IMG/VR virus record: IMGVR_UViG_3300040770_000255
Coordinates: 1 to 35,336 of that record
DNA from: a virus
Length of the DNA: 35,336 bases
Strand: one strand, 5' to 3'
This document shows positions 8,267 to 15,484 of the stretch, piece by piece. The notes under the pieces were generated by a model. That model was not told the origin of the DNA, made no database searches, and saw only the letters and a program-made list of their open reading frames with translations. Numbering within the stretch: the stretch's first letter is position 1; each line of letters begins with the position of its first letter. The translations under genes and the position numbers were made by a program.

Positions 8267-8397
8267 AGTTCTAATTCAAGGCCGAAGGCTTCGGCTAATT
8301 TTTTAAGGTTCGGATTTTTTTTATTTAAACGATCAAATTTTTCTTTTACTGTTACAGGTTTTTTGTCATGAAGTTTTACTTCTTTTATATTTTGCAT
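8263..8397 (-). CDS. Small 44-residue protein, last gene of the leftward operon
   Basis: Starts at an ATG (8397) inside the end of the previous leftward gene (32-base overlap) and encodes MQNIKEVKLHDKKPVTVKEK, then FDRLNKKNPNLKKLAEAFGL and ELEL before TAA. The composition (lysine and glutamate rich, codons ending in A or T as in neighbours) looks like real coding sequence. It converges with the lysis block, overlapping its stop by a few bases. KNPNLKKLAEAFGLELEL could be part of a helix-turn-helix, but the protein is too short to assign. Function unknown. Confidence 0.5.
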   Translation of the reverse strand: MQNIKEVKLHDKKPVTVKEKFDRLNKKNPNLKKLAEAFGLELEL

Positions 8398-8551
8398 GTC
8401 TTATTAAAATTTTAAGTCTTTCGATTTCTTTTGATAATTTATAGTAACTTTCGACGCAAGCGACAAAAGGCAAAAGGTCCAAATATAAACGGCGCTGAAT
8501 AATTATTTCTTCAAGCGCCGTTTCTTGTTTTTTAGTCAACACTTTCTTCAA
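8366..8551 (-). CDS. Small basic helical protein of unknown function
   Basis: Up to 61 residues. The longest form starts at TTG (8551), overlapping the end of the ATPase gene by 20 bases; GTG or TTG starts lie three and four codons further in, and there is no ATG nearby. The sequence (ETALEEIIIQRRLYLDLLPF, then KLSKEIERLKILIRHAKYKR) is helical and basic. It sits in the leftward operon between the ATPase and the 44-residue gene, with overlaps on both sides, which supports coupled expression. It may be an accessory subunit of the ATPase; nothing in the sequence proves this. Confidence 0.45.
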   Translation of the reverse strand: MKKVLTKKQETALEEIIIQRRLYLDLLPFVACVESYYKLSKEIERLKILIRHAKYKRSKTS

Positions 8552-9797
8552 TTTCTATTTTTAGGGCGCCAGCTTCGCGGTCCACAAGTTCAACAAATAG
8601 TTCGATTCCTTCAGCGCCGGACCATTTTTGGACTTTTTCGAAATTTTCTTTATCAATCAGTGAAGCGTCTATTTTTAGAATTTTAACTTCGTTAAGCAAA
8701 GAAGCGCCAATTTTTAAACCGGCTATTAATTGCGAAGCCGTATTTATTTGCGTTTTATCAAAAGGCAATCCATTAAAAAGGAAACATTCGTTTTCGACGT
8801 CATAAGATAATCCTTCAATTACGATCTTTTCAGAAATAATAAGCGCTTTTGCGTCCTTTTGCGCCTCAATTCCTTCGCTTGCTTCTTGAATACTGTTTTG
8901 TAGCTTTTCAATCGCTTCGTCGGCCTGTTTGAAAGCCTTAGCTTCATTTATACGCTTGTTAATTGATTCACTATTAACAAAAGCCGTTTCTTTTTCCTGA
9001 AGGCTAACGTTTGGAATTGGCTTGTTTTTTTCGTCGTCAAGCCAAGTATAACCGTCTTTAACTTCGGCTTCAATTGTCGCGACCTGAAGAAGCTTCGCTT
9101 CTATTTCGGATTTTAGCGTTTTAACAGTGATTTCACGCGTAGCGATTCCGTCCGTCACTTGTTGCCAAGAAGCCGACTTAATTCGTTCCGCTTCGGTTAG
9201 AACTGCGATTTCTTTGGCCAGCGCTACAACGTCGACAAGTTCTTTTTCGGCGTCTTCAGAATTAAAAAAACCGGTCAAGGTTTGAAATTCGACAAGCTTT
9301 TTCTTGTCAAATTTTCGGCTGTCAGTAAGTTCTTCAATTTGTTGGTTTTGTTCGCAAACATCGACGCCGGTAATTTTACAAAAATACTCAACTTGCTTCG
9401 CGTCCGACATTTTAAAAAAGTCGTTAACGTCAAAGTCAATAACGCCGATACGTTCGTTTAACCATGTTCTGGGCGCCTTTACAAACTTGTCTTTTTCGTC
9501 GACAGCGTTTAAGTTTTCGATTTCGAATTGTATCGGAGTTTTACCGACAGCCAATTTCGTTCGTACTATATAACCGTCAGAAAGTTCGACTTCAATAAGA
9601 CCTTTTTTGGCGCCTGTTGTCACCGGTTTCGGCGGTACGTTCTTACCGGTCAAAGCAAGCCAAACGGCGTCGATAAAAGACGTTTTTCCGCTAGCGTTTC
9701 GGCCTGTCAAATAGACGTCGTTTCCAAGAACTTCGCCTTCGTAAGATTTTAAACCTTTGAAATTCTGTATTTTAATTCTTTTAATTTGGGTTTCCAT
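8532..9797 (-). CDS. RecF/SMC/Rad50-like AAA ATPase
   Basis: 421 residues. The N-terminus has the SMC-type layout: a strand and glycine turn (IKIQNFKGLKSYEG), then Walker A GRNASGKTS at 32-40 with Lys38. Residues about 170-310 are a charged helical region that can form a short coiled coil. The C-terminal part (FNGLPFDKTQINTASQLIAG, LKILKIDASLIDKENF-like, then GIELFVELVD) matches the ending of phage AAA_23-type ATPases, with the Walker-B region at ILKIDASLID rather than a canonical DE pair. No nuclease gene is beside it. Likely DNA repair or recombination during replication, together with the SSB-like gene upstream. Confidence 0.8.
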   Translation of the reverse strand: METQIKRIKIQNFKGLKSYEGEVLGNDVYLTGRNASGKTSFIDAVWLALTGKNVPPKPVTTGAKKGLIEVELSDGYIVRTKLAVGKTPIQFEIENLNAVDEKDKFVKAPRTWLNERIGVIDFDVNDFFKMSDAKQVEYFCKITGVDVCEQNQQIEELTDSRKFDKKKLVEFQTLTGFFNSEDAEKELVDVVALAKEIAVLTEAERIKSASWQQVTDGIATREITVKTLKSEIEAKLLQVATIEAEVKDGYTWLDDEKNKPIPNVSLQEKETAFVNSESINKRINEAKAFKQADEAIEKLQNSIQEASEGIEAQKDAKALIISEKIVIEGLSYDVENECFLFNGLPFDKTQINTASQLIAGLKIGASLLNEVKILKIDASLIDKENFEKVQKWSGAEGIELFVELVDREAGALKIEIEESVD

Positions 9798-9824
9798 GTT
9801 TTTTTTTTATTATTTACTTTTAAT

Positions 9825-9853
9825 ATAAAAGGCGCGCTTTAAAAACGCGCCTT
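9825..9853 (-). terminator. Hairpin between SSB-like and ATPase genes (attenuator or terminator)
   Basis: An 8-bp perfect stem AAGGCGCG/CGCGCCTT with a 9-base loop. On the minus strand it is followed by TTTTATATTA, a weak U-rich tail. It lies just downstream of the SSB-like stop and upstream of the ATPase. A partial terminator here would give more SSB than ATPase from one leftward promoter. No TAnnTTTG box lies between it and the ATPase start. Confidence 0.6.
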
Positions 9854-9871
9854 GGTTAAAAAATTAACTGA

Positions 9872-10537
9872 CTAAAACGGTAATTGCTTTTTAACGATTC
9901 CAACGCCGTCGATAGGATTGATTATAAAACCGGCCGGAATTGCGTCGCCAGCAACCCAATTTTCAGGCGTTACGATTTTGGCGTTCGTTTGCGCTGGCGC
10001 CGCGTTCGGATTTTCAGGGTTTCCGGCCAAGGCTTTTCCGATAAATGGATTTCCGCCGTTTACGAACAATTGCGTTAAGTCAACAGGATTTTCAGTATAG
10101 GCTTCAACAATTGCGTCAGAAACAGCGCTTGGAGGTTCCGGAGCCGTTATGTATTCCGTTTCCATTCCGGAACCTTTTCTTGTAATTACGACATCGTAGT
10201 TTTTAGGGTGGCCCCATGCTGGTTTTAAGGCTAAAGACATAAGCATAGCAATAACGCCGGCTTTATCTAGTTCGAAAACTTCGATTTTTTCGGTCTTGTA
10301 GTTCCAAACGATAAGGCCCCACGCATGCTTGACGCTGTCTTTTTGGCCTTCGCCTTTTTTCGGCGCTGGTTGGCCTTGGGTGAACGGGTGGCGCGTTGGT
10401 TTTCCGTCTAACCATTCCAGCCACATTAATACAGGCGAAGACAGAATTCTAAGCTTGTTGTCGCCCATCTCTAATTTAGTGAAACCGCCGGCGCTAGTTG
10501 GTTGTGAATAACCTTCAGGAATAAATGAATTTGACAT
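9872..10537 (-). CDS. Single-stranded DNA-binding protein-like (OB-fold)
   Basis: 221 residues. The N-terminal half (GGFTKLEMGDNKLRILSSPV, then WLEWLDGKPTRHPF, then HAWGLIVWNYKTEKIEVFEL) matches the OB-fold core of phage proteins annotated as ssDNA-binding. A proline/alanine/asparagine-rich linker follows, and the last residues are KKQLPF. Bacterial SSBs end in an acidic tip finishing in PF that recruits partner proteins; here the final PF is present but the acidic run is missing. Second main gene of the leftward operon, before the RecF-like ATPase. It probably coats ssDNA at replication forks and recombination intermediates. Confidence 0.7.
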   Translation of the reverse strand: MSNSFIPEGYSQPTSAGGFTKLEMGDNKLRILSSPVLMWLEWLDGKPTRHPFTQGQPAPKKGEGQKDSVKHAWGLIVWNYKTEKIEVFELDKAGVIAMLMSLALKPAWGHPKNYDVVITRKGSGMETEYITAPEPPSAVSDAIVEAYTENPVDLTQLFVNGGNPFIGKALAGNPENPNAAPAQTNAKIVTPENWVAGDAIPAGFIINPIDGVGIVKKQLPF

Positions 10538-10569
10538 AATTTTAATATTTATTGATTAATTGTTAATTT

Positions 10570-10824
10570 TTAATTTGTTTCGTTTAATTGTTTTGCAAGG
10601 TCTTCAAGCTTTTCGGTCAAGTCTTTATCGGTCGATCTTAATTGCAATACATTAGCAATTAAGGACCTTTTTTTAACGGTATCGAGGGCCGGAAAAAGGT
10701 AAACTAAAAGCGAAGTAATTCCGCTTTTAGGAAGTGAAGCCTTGGCGTTAATAACGCGAATTTTAAGGCTGTCGTCGGCTGGAAGTCTTTTTTTTTCACT
10801 AGCCGTTTGTTTTTTTGGTCTCAT
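10570..10824 (-). CDS. Small protein of unknown function in the leftward operon
   Basis: 84 residues. A lysine-rich start (MRPKKQTASEKKRLPADDS) leads into two helical stretches: LPKSGITSLLVYLFPALDT and a C-terminal heptad-like DKDLTEKLEDLAKQLNETN. It could bind nucleic acid through its basic start and dimerise through its end, but I recognise no family. It lies between the first leftward gene and the SSB-like gene with gaps of about 25-30 bases and no promoter box between, so it is probably co-transcribed. Confidence 0.6.
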   Translation of the reverse strand: MRPKKQTASEKKRLPADDSLKIRVINAKASLPKSGITSLLVYLFPALDTVKKRSLIANVLQLRSTDKDLTEKLEDLAKQLNETN

Positions 10825-10849
10825 TTAGTTCATTTAAAATTTAGTGTTT

Positions 10850-11101
10850 TTATTTTGCGCAAAAGTTAACAGTAAGACCGCCGCGAAGTCTAATTATAGT
10901 TTTTATTTCGCCGGAATTAAAAGCGCGTTCGAAGTGACGGTTCGCCAATTCAGTAGGTTTTTTTGAATTTTCCAAAAGTACGGAATATTTTCCGGCGCCA
11001 ATTAAAGACGTTTTTTTATCGCCGTCAAATTTATAACGAATAACGAAATTTTTGTTCACTTCTTTTATTGTACTTTGGTCCATTATACTTGTATTGATCA
11101 T
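10850..11101 (-). CDS. First gene of the leftward operon, unknown function
   Basis: 83 residues from the ATG at 11101, with a second ATG at 11083 (MDQSTIKEVN). An open frame extends further upstream but crosses the promoter box at 11132-11139, so the longer form cannot come from that promoter. The sequence contains VIRYKFDGDKKTSLIGAGKY, then ANRHFERAFNSGEIKTIIRL. No known motif. As the promoter-proximal early gene beside SSB and ATPase, it may be a small regulatory or replication accessory protein. Confidence 0.6.
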   Translation of the reverse strand: MINTSIMDQSTIKEVNKNFVIRYKFDGDKKTSLIGAGKYSVLLENSKKPTELANRHFERAFNSGEIKTIIRLRGGLTVNFCAK

Positions 11102-11129
11102 CTTAATAAACTTGTTTGTTGTTGTTGAG

Positions 11130-11174
11130 TGCAAAGATATAAATATATTTGACATTTTAAAGTTTTTTTGCAAT
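11130..11174 (-). promoter_or_regulatory. Leftward early promoter with conserved upstream module
   Basis: On the minus strand TATCTTTG (11139-11132) is a perfect TAnnTTTG Bacteroidetes -7 box, about 30 bases before the first leftward ATG. Upstream, TTTAAAATGTCAAA sits at about the -33 position and ATTGCAA begins the module. The same arrangement, with near-identical words and spacing within one base, recurs at 14717-14760 on the plus strand. Shared words outside the core boxes suggest a common regulator. Confidence 0.7.
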
Positions 11175-11193
11175 TTTTTTTTACATATATTTG
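11167..11193 (+). promoter_or_regulatory. Rightward early promoter
   Basis: TTTG (11167-11170) and TATATTTG (11186-11193) resemble the -33 and -7 elements of Bacteroidetes promoters, though the 15-base gap from TTG is shorter than the usual 17 or more. It points at the small membrane protein and helicase starting at 11223. The -33 element overlaps the ATTGCAA word of the opposing leftward promoter, so the two are back to back and may compete or be co-regulated. Confidence 0.6.
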
Positions 11194-11222
11194 CAGTCAA
11201 CAAAACAAAACATTTATATAAT

Positions 11223-11420
11223 ATGGAAAATTTACTTTATTTCGGTCTATTTTGGATTTTGACCGGCGCCGGAAATTACTTGGTTTTTTTAATAGAATTA
11301 AAAGTAAAAGGCTTGAATTGTTCTAAAAAATTTAAAAGAAAATATTTTAAACTGTCTTTAGCGCTTGGATTTTCAGGCCTTATTTTGTCGGCTTACCTTT
11401 TAATTTTCCCTAAAAAATGA
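11223..11420 (+). CDS. Small membrane protein heading the rightward early operon
   Basis: 65 residues from the ATG at 11223, which lies just after the TATATTTG promoter box; a longer open frame upstream crosses that promoter and is rejected. Two hydrophobic helices: about 4-26 (LLYFGLFWILTGAGNYLVFL) and 44-61 (LSLALGFSGLILSAYLLIF), separated by a basic loop (NCSKKFKRKYFK). Its stop overlaps the helicase ATG by four bases (ATGA). Early small membrane proteins of phages often act on the host envelope or on superinfection, but no specific role can be read here. Confidence 0.7.
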   Translation: MENLLYFGLFWILTGAGNYLVFLIELKVKGLNCSKKFKRKYFKLSLALGFSGLILSAYLLIFPKK

Positions 11421-12901
11421 ATTTAAGACCGTACCAAAACGAAGCCAAAACGCAAATTCGCGCCAGCTTCACAAGTGGGAGTTTATCCGTTGTTCTTTGT
11501 TCGCCGACCGGTTCCGGTAAAACAGTGACTTTCGCCGATATAGCACGCGAAAGCGTCGATAATGGTTTTGTCGTAATGATTGCAGTCGACAGAACCGAAC
11601 TATTGGACCAAGCCAAGAAAAAGCTTATTGAATACGGCCTTAATCCGGCGGTTATTACGGCCGGTAAAACAATGAAACGAAACGCGTCTTGTTATGTCGC
11701 TACGGTACAAACATTGAAAAGGCGCGTTTTTCCTGAAATAAACCTTCTTATTATTGATGAATGTCACAAGCAAATATTCGATCCTGTAATAAAGATTTAC
11801 AAGGAAGCTGGCGTTTTTGTAATTGGCGCGACCGCGACACCGATCAGAACCGGAAAAATGACGCAATTAAGCGATATTTATGACGAAATAGTAGAAACGA
11901 TCACAATAGGCGACTTAATTCAAAAAGCTTTTTTAGTTCCAGCGGTGACATATTCCGTCAAAATGGACGCTTCGAAATTAGCTATAAAAGGGAACGAATA
12001 CGACAACAAGCAAATGTTCGACATGTTCGACAAAAAGAACCTTTATGACGGCGTAATTGAAAAATACAATCAATTCACACCGAATACTAAAGCGATTTGT
12101 TTCAATGTAAACGTCGAGCATTCCAAGAACGTAACGCGCGCCTTCAATGAAGCCGGAATTTCAGCGATTCATGTTGACGGGACAACACCGAAGAAGAACC
12201 GCGAAGACATTTTTAAGGCTTTTAAGGCTGGGCAATTTACAGTACTTTGTAATGTCGATATTGCGACGACAGGCTTCGACGAATGGACAATTGAAACGGT
12301 AATAGTTAACCGCGTGACGCTTTCGCTGTCTCTTTGGCTTCAAATGGGCGGACGAGGTTCGCGAATTACGCCTTCGGAACTTGTCGGCGTTTCCGGTTAT
12401 TTACAAAAGGAACATTTTAACCTTTTAGACATGGGCGGGAATGTTTACAAACTTGGCTTTTGGGAACAAGAACGAGTTTGGAATTTGTCGCACAAGACAA
12501 ACGATAAGGCCGGCGTTGCACCGGTCAAAGAATGTCCTGAAGAACGTTTTGACGAAAATCTAAAAAACGGCTGCGGCTGCATTATTCCAGCGCCGGCGCC
12601 AACTTGTAAATATTGCGGTTTTGTTTTTCCAAAAGAAGAAAAAAAATTTGCTGAAGGCGAATTTATAGAGGTTCAAAATTACAACCTTTTGCCGCCGGAA
12701 ATTGTCGGCCAAGCTTGGGGCGCGTTGTCCTTGGAACAGCTGGAACAAGTCAGAACTATAAAAGGTTATAAACTAGGCTGGATTATAAAACAAATTGCAA
12801 TTAATAAAGACTTAACGCTTTTGGAATACGCTAAGTTTAGAGACTTTAAGGCGCCGGCTATGTGGGTCGAAAGAATGGAAAAAATGTATAATTTAAACTA
12901 A
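11417..12901 (+). CDS. Superfamily 2 DEAD/DEAH-type helicase
   Basis: 494 residues with a full SF2 motif set: Q-like LRPYQNEA at the start, Walker A SPTGSGKT at 29-36 (Lys35), motif II DECH at 114-117, motif III GATATP at 137-142, and motif VI QMGGRGSRI near residue 310. A short C-terminal zinc-ribbon-like segment (CGC, then CKYCGFVF) follows. A UvrB/SSL2-like ATP-driven DNA translocase is expected, working in replication or recombination. It is coupled to the small membrane gene before it and followed by the exonuclease region. Substrate specificity cannot be deduced. Confidence 0.92.
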   Translation: MNLRPYQNEAKTQIRASFTSGSLSVVLCSPTGSGKTVTFADIARESVDNGFVVMIAVDRTELLDQAKKKLIEYGLNPAVITAGKTMKRNASCYVATVQTLKRRVFPEINLLIIDECHKQIFDPVIKIYKEAGVFVIGATATPIRTGKMTQLSDIYDEIVETITIGDLIQKAFLVPAVTYSVKMDASKLAIKGNEYDNKQMFDMFDKKNLYDGVIEKYNQFTPNTKAICFNVNVEHSKNVTRAFNEAGISAIHVDGTTPKKNREDIFKAFKAGQFTVLCNVDIATTGFDEWTIETVIVNRVTLSLSLWLQMGGRGSRITPSELVGVSGYLQKEHFNLLDMGGNVYKLGFWEQERVWNLSHKTNDKAGVAPVKECPEERFDENLKNGCGCIIPAPAPTCKYCGFVFPKEEKKFAEGEFIEVQNYNLLPPEIVGQAWGALSLEQLEQVRTIKGYKLGWIIKQIAINKDLTLLEYAKFRDFKAPAMWVERMEKMYNLN

Positions 12902-12908
12902 AATAAAA

Positions 12909-13223
12909 ATGAATAATATCGAAGTAGTTGACGCAATAGTTTGCGCCGGAACATGTGAAGCTTGCATTTGCCAGCCAGCCACAAAAGGAAAAAACGAAAT
13001 AATTGAGTTTTACGCTTCTTTTTATGCCACAAGTAAAGCAACTCAAACTTTTTGCTGTCTTGTTATAAAAGGAGTTGAAGAAGGTTCTTGGAACCGTCGC
13101 GAATGGTTCGCACTAAAGAACGCCAGCTTTGAAGAAGCGGGCCAAGGCAATAAAATAAAAGTTTCAGCGCCTTTGTGGTTATTGGAGCGAAAAGGAATTT
13201 TAAACTTAATAACTAAAATATAA
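12909..13223 (+). CDS. Unknown protein between helicase and exonuclease
   Basis: 104 residues. The first third is cysteine-rich (VCAGTCEACICQP, later FCCLVI), which could bind a metal, though spacing does not fit a standard zinc finger. The remainder, WNRREWFALKNASFEEAG and KVSAPLWLLERKGIL, is mixed. No family recognised. The gaps to the helicase (7 bases) and exonuclease (4 bases) place it in the same operon, so a DNA-metabolism accessory role is plausible but unproven. Confidence 0.65.
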   Translation: MNNIEVVDAIVCAGTCEACICQPATKGKNEIIEFYASFYATSKATQTFCCLVIKGVEEGSWNRREWFALKNASFEEAGQGNKIKVSAPLWLLERKGILNLITKI

Positions 13224-13227
13224 AAAC

Positions 13228-13968
13228 ATGAAAATATTAAACAATATAAAAATCGAAACCGTTCTTTTCTTGGATATTGAAACGGCCCCAAATTGGTTAA
13301 ATTTAGAAGACGCGCCGGCGTCAATTGCAAGCGAATGGATTTATAAATTCAAGTTCAGAAACGACGCGCCAGCGGAACCAAAAACCGGCGAAGCTATTCC
13401 GGTTTATTATTCTGAACTTTGGCAAAAAGAAGCCGGCCTTTTTCCTGAATTTTCGCGAATAGTTTGTATTTCGGCTGGATTCATGTACAAAGGTGATTTT
13501 TTACTACGATCTTACTTTGATCAAAACGAAGGCGCTCTTTTAACCAAATTTAAAGCGGACCTTGAAAGTTTTTGTATTGCGATTCCTTTGGCGAAGCTTT
13601 GCGCGCACTTTGGTAAAGGTTTTGATTTTCCGGTTATAGCTAAAAGAATGCTAATAAATAGAATAGTAATACCGAACATTTTAGACACGGCCGGCCTTAA
13701 ACCTTGGGAAAACTCAAACCTTGACACTCACGAAATTTGGAAACTTGGCGGAACAACTTCGGCCGGACTGCCAGCGATTTGCATGGCTTTTGGAATTGAT
13801 ACGCCAAAAAGCGACTTAAACGGTTCTTTAGTATCTAAAGCATTTGCTGAAGGTGAACTTCGCCGAATTGCTGACTATTGTGAAGAAGACGTTTTTGCTT
13901 TGCTGAATGTATTCAAAGCGTTCAGAATGGAAGAACCGGTAAGGCGTGAAAAATTAATTCAACACTAA
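13228..13968 (+). CDS. DEDDy-type 3'-5' exonuclease (RNase H fold)
   Basis: 246 residues. Four catalytic acidic positions of the DnaQ/PolB-exonuclease superfamily are visible: Asp16 and Glu18 in FLDIET, Asp133 in HFGKGFDFP, and Asp221 in YCEEDV, with Tyr217 giving the Y-x3-D signature of the DEDDy group. This resembles predicted 3'-5' exonucleases related to DNA polymerase B proofreading domains. No polymerase is present in the genome, so it probably proofreads for the host polymerase or trims recombination ends. It sits between the SF2 helicase and the primase. Confidence 0.85.
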   Translation: MKILNNIKIETVLFLDIETAPNWLNLEDAPASIASEWIYKFKFRNDAPAEPKTGEAIPVYYSELWQKEAGLFPEFSRIVCISAGFMYKGDFLLRSYFDQNEGALLTKFKADLESFCIAIPLAKLCAHFGKGFDFPVIAKRMLINRIVIPNILDTAGLKPWENSNLDTHEIWKLGGTTSAGLPAICMAFGIDTPKSDLNGSLVSKAFAEGELRRIADYCEEDVFALLNVFKAFRMEEPVRREKLIQH

Positions 13969-13973
13969 AAAAA

Positions 13974-14330
13974 ATGGAACCATTAAAACAAGCCGAAAAA
14001 AAGCCAATAAGCGTTTCGGATTTTATTTACCTTCAAGCTTTGGAATTCCAAGGCGAAAAAGGCGAACCGATATTTTTCGGCGAAATAAGCTTTTTTAAGG
14101 CAATAAAAAAAGGTAATTCGATAAAGGTATTCAAAACGCACCATAAAGCGCGCAAAATGGTTTTTTCTGGTAAATTAGAGACCGTAAAAGCTGACAAGAC
14201 AGTTTTACTTTCTTGTTTAAATTCTATTTTCGACAAGAAAAAGGCTTTTGAAGAACGAAAAACAGGCGCTTATTTTATTGAATCGTTTATTGTAGAAAAA
14301 TTTCTTGGTTATGGTTTTAAGTCAGAATAA
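13974..14330 (+). CDS. Unknown early protein
   Basis: 118 residues, lysine-rich, starting five bases after the exonuclease stop. Segments such as ISVSDFIYLQALEFQGEKGE, IFFGEISFFKAIKKGNSIKV and a helical FIVEKFLGYGF end are seen, but no motif. It overlaps the following HNH-like gene by 26 bases in another frame. It likely belongs to the replication operon. Function unknown. Confidence 0.6.
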   Translation: MEPLKQAEKKPISVSDFIYLQALEFQGEKGEPIFFGEISFFKAIKKGNSIKVFKTHHKARKMVFSGKLETVKADKTVLLSCLNSIFDKKKAFEERKTGAYFIESFIVEKFLGYGFKSE

Positions 14331-14703
14331 AAAGGACGCCGGCCGTTCCTGTTGTGCTATCGCTTGCAAAAATAAACCGGTCGCAAAATTGGCCGGTTTA
14401 TGTTATAAACATTATGAACGCAAAAGAAAAAAAACGGACCCGATAGGCGCACGGTTCCAACAGTTCAAAACGAACGCCAAAAAACGAAATATTGACTTTT
14501 CAGTTACAAGAAAAGAATTTCAAATGTTTTGCGAAAAGAACGGTTATTTGATCATAAAAGGCCGGCGCGGTCAAAACGCTACAATCGACCGGCTTTGCAA
14601 TATTCACGGATATCACATTTGGAACATGGGAATTAAAACCAACAGGCAAAACGCCAGCAAAGGGAACCGTTTCAGCGGCGAAAACTTCGACTGTCCTTTT
14701 TAG
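14305..14703 (+). CDS. HNH-endonuclease-like protein
   Basis: 132 residues (ATG at 14305, or at 14311 two codons later). The N-terminus has a possible zinc site: Cys16/17, Cys21, Cys33 and His36 (CCAIAC, then GLCYKHYERKRKK). The second half has the order seen in phage HNH proteins: a basic helix (ARFQQFKTNAKKRNIDFSVT), then TIDRLCNIHGYHIWNM and NRQNASKG, where DR, GYxxxN and the final N/K match the nuclease core. The CxxC knuckles of many HNH proteins are absent. It may be a homing-type or recombination nuclease. Last gene before the next promoter. Confidence 0.55.
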   Translation: MVMVLSQNKKDAGRSCCAIACKNKPVAKLAGLCYKHYERKRKKTDPIGARFQQFKTNAKKRNIDFSVTRKEFQMFCEKNGYLIIKGRRGQNATIDRLCNIHGYHIWNMGIKTNRQNASKGNRFSGENFDCPF

Positions 14704-14716
14704 TTTTTAAAAAAAA

Positions 14717-14760
14717 ATTGCAAATTTATTTTAAAAGTCAAAAACTTTTATATATTTGCA
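14717..14760 (+). promoter_or_regulatory. Rightward promoter with the same module as the leftward promoter
   Basis: TATATTTG (14751-14758) is a perfect -7 box followed by CA. At about -33 lies TTTTAAAAGTCAAA and the module starts with ATTGCAA (14717-14723). Order, words and spacing match the leftward promoter at 11130-11174 to within one base. The first ATG is at 14791 after an A-rich leader (AACAAGGAAAAA). It would drive the small genes, primase and helicase. Confidence 0.75.
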
Positions 14761-14790
14761 TAAGTATTAACAACAAAAAACAAGGAAAAA

Positions 14791-15042
14791 ATGGAAAATT
14801 CAAAAGAAATAAAAGAAATACTTTTAAAAGAAGCGACTGTAATTCAAGACTTTAAGCACGAAAAAACGTCAATAAACTACAAATTAATTCATCATATTGA
14901 CGCAAAAAACAACTTCGAACGTTACGAAATTCAAGCTTGGATTAACGGCGAATTTTATCAGCAGTCAGAAAGAAAGCTTCTTTCTTCAGCGACAGAAAAC
15001 TTCGAAAAAATAATTGTTTCAAGCGTTACGCCTTTTATATAA
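14791..15042 (+). CDS. Small early protein of unknown function
   Basis: 83 residues, the first gene after the strong promoter at 14751. The sequence (KEIKEILLKEATVIQDFKHE, then YKLIHHIDAKNNFERYEIQA) suggests an alpha/beta fold with a two-stranded sheet; no family recognised. Preceded by AACAAGGAAAAA, the closest thing to a ribosome-binding site in this region. Promoter-proximal, so probably well expressed early. Followed by a tight hairpin. Confidence 0.65.
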   Translation: MENSKEIKEILLKEATVIQDFKHEKTSINYKLIHHIDAKNNFERYEIQAWINGEFYQQSERKLLSSATENFEKIIVSSVTPFI

Positions 15043-15054
15043 ATAATTTAATCC

Positions 15055-15072
15055 AGCGCCTTCGGGCGCTTT
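15055..15072 (+). terminator. Stable UUCG tetraloop hairpin after the first early gene
   Basis: AGCGCC-TTCG-GGCGCT: a six-base GC-rich stem closed by C(UUCG)G, an unusually stable tetraloop, 13 bases after the stop of the small gene. Only three T residues follow, so it is a poor rho-independent terminator. It more likely protects the 3-prime end or reduces read-through into the primase block. Confidence 0.55.
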
Positions 15073-15086
15073 AAACCCTTAACAAC

Positions 15087-15167
15087 ATGAAAAAATTATT
15101 CTCAAAAATTTACGATTCTATTTCAAAATTTATTTTCGGCGGTACTAATTGCAATCCTAAAGGCTAA
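15087..15167 (+). CDS. Very small 26-residue peptide
   Basis: ATG at 15087 in the leader CCCTTAACAAC encodes MKKLFSKIYDSISKFIFGG then TNCNPKG. The first 18 residues form an amphipathic basic helix, like small membrane-active peptides. It is followed five bases later by the next gene. Its length is too short for statistical support; start context and codon use match the neighbours. Confidence 0.35.
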   Translation: MKKLFSKIYDSISKFIFGGTNCNPKG

Positions 15168-15172
15168 AAAAA

Positions 15173-15484
15173 ATGAAGAAATTTAGTTACGAAGATATTG
15201 ACGTAATCCTTCAGGACATCGTTAATGCAATAAAAGCAATTCAAAAAGAAAATAACGGCTTCGCCGAAACGCTAACTGTTTACATGCCGAATTATTTCAG
15301 AACGGTTTTAAACCTTTATTATCAGTCAAAAGCTAGTCCGCCAATTAGAAGATATATCGAATTTGGCGACGGGTCTAGCTTTTACGGCGTTAAAAACTTT
15401 TACCCTTCACCATTTAACCAAATCATAATTTCGGACCTAAAAGCGCCTCAATTTAATGAACTTACTAAAATAATTGAACTTTGA
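15173..15484 (+). CDS. Unknown small protein before the primase
   Basis: 103 residues. The N-terminal helix (EDIDVILQDIVNAIKAIQKE) is followed by a strand-rich part (LTVYMPNYFRTVLNLYYQSK, then YIEFGDGSSFYGVKNFYPSP). No known motif. It ends in TTGA, where its TGA overlaps a TTG start for the next small gene. Co-transcribed with the primase and helicase; likely an early accessory protein. Confidence 0.6.
   Translation: MKKFSYEDIDVILQDIVNAIKAIQKENNGFAETLTVYMPNYFRTVLNLYYQSKASPPIRRYIEFGDGSSFYGVKNFYPSPFNQIIISDLKAPQFNELTKIIEL

Noticed and set aside
9304-9752. Two plus-strand open frames opposite the RecF-like ATPase.
   Set aside because: The minus-strand frame has Walker A and a family pattern; the plus-strand frames are antisense shadows without motifs.
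11052-11222. Upstream extension of the small membrane protein and, on the other strand, of the first leftward gene.
   Set aside because: Both extensions cross the back-to-back promoter boxes at 11130-11193; translation is better started at 11223 and 11101.
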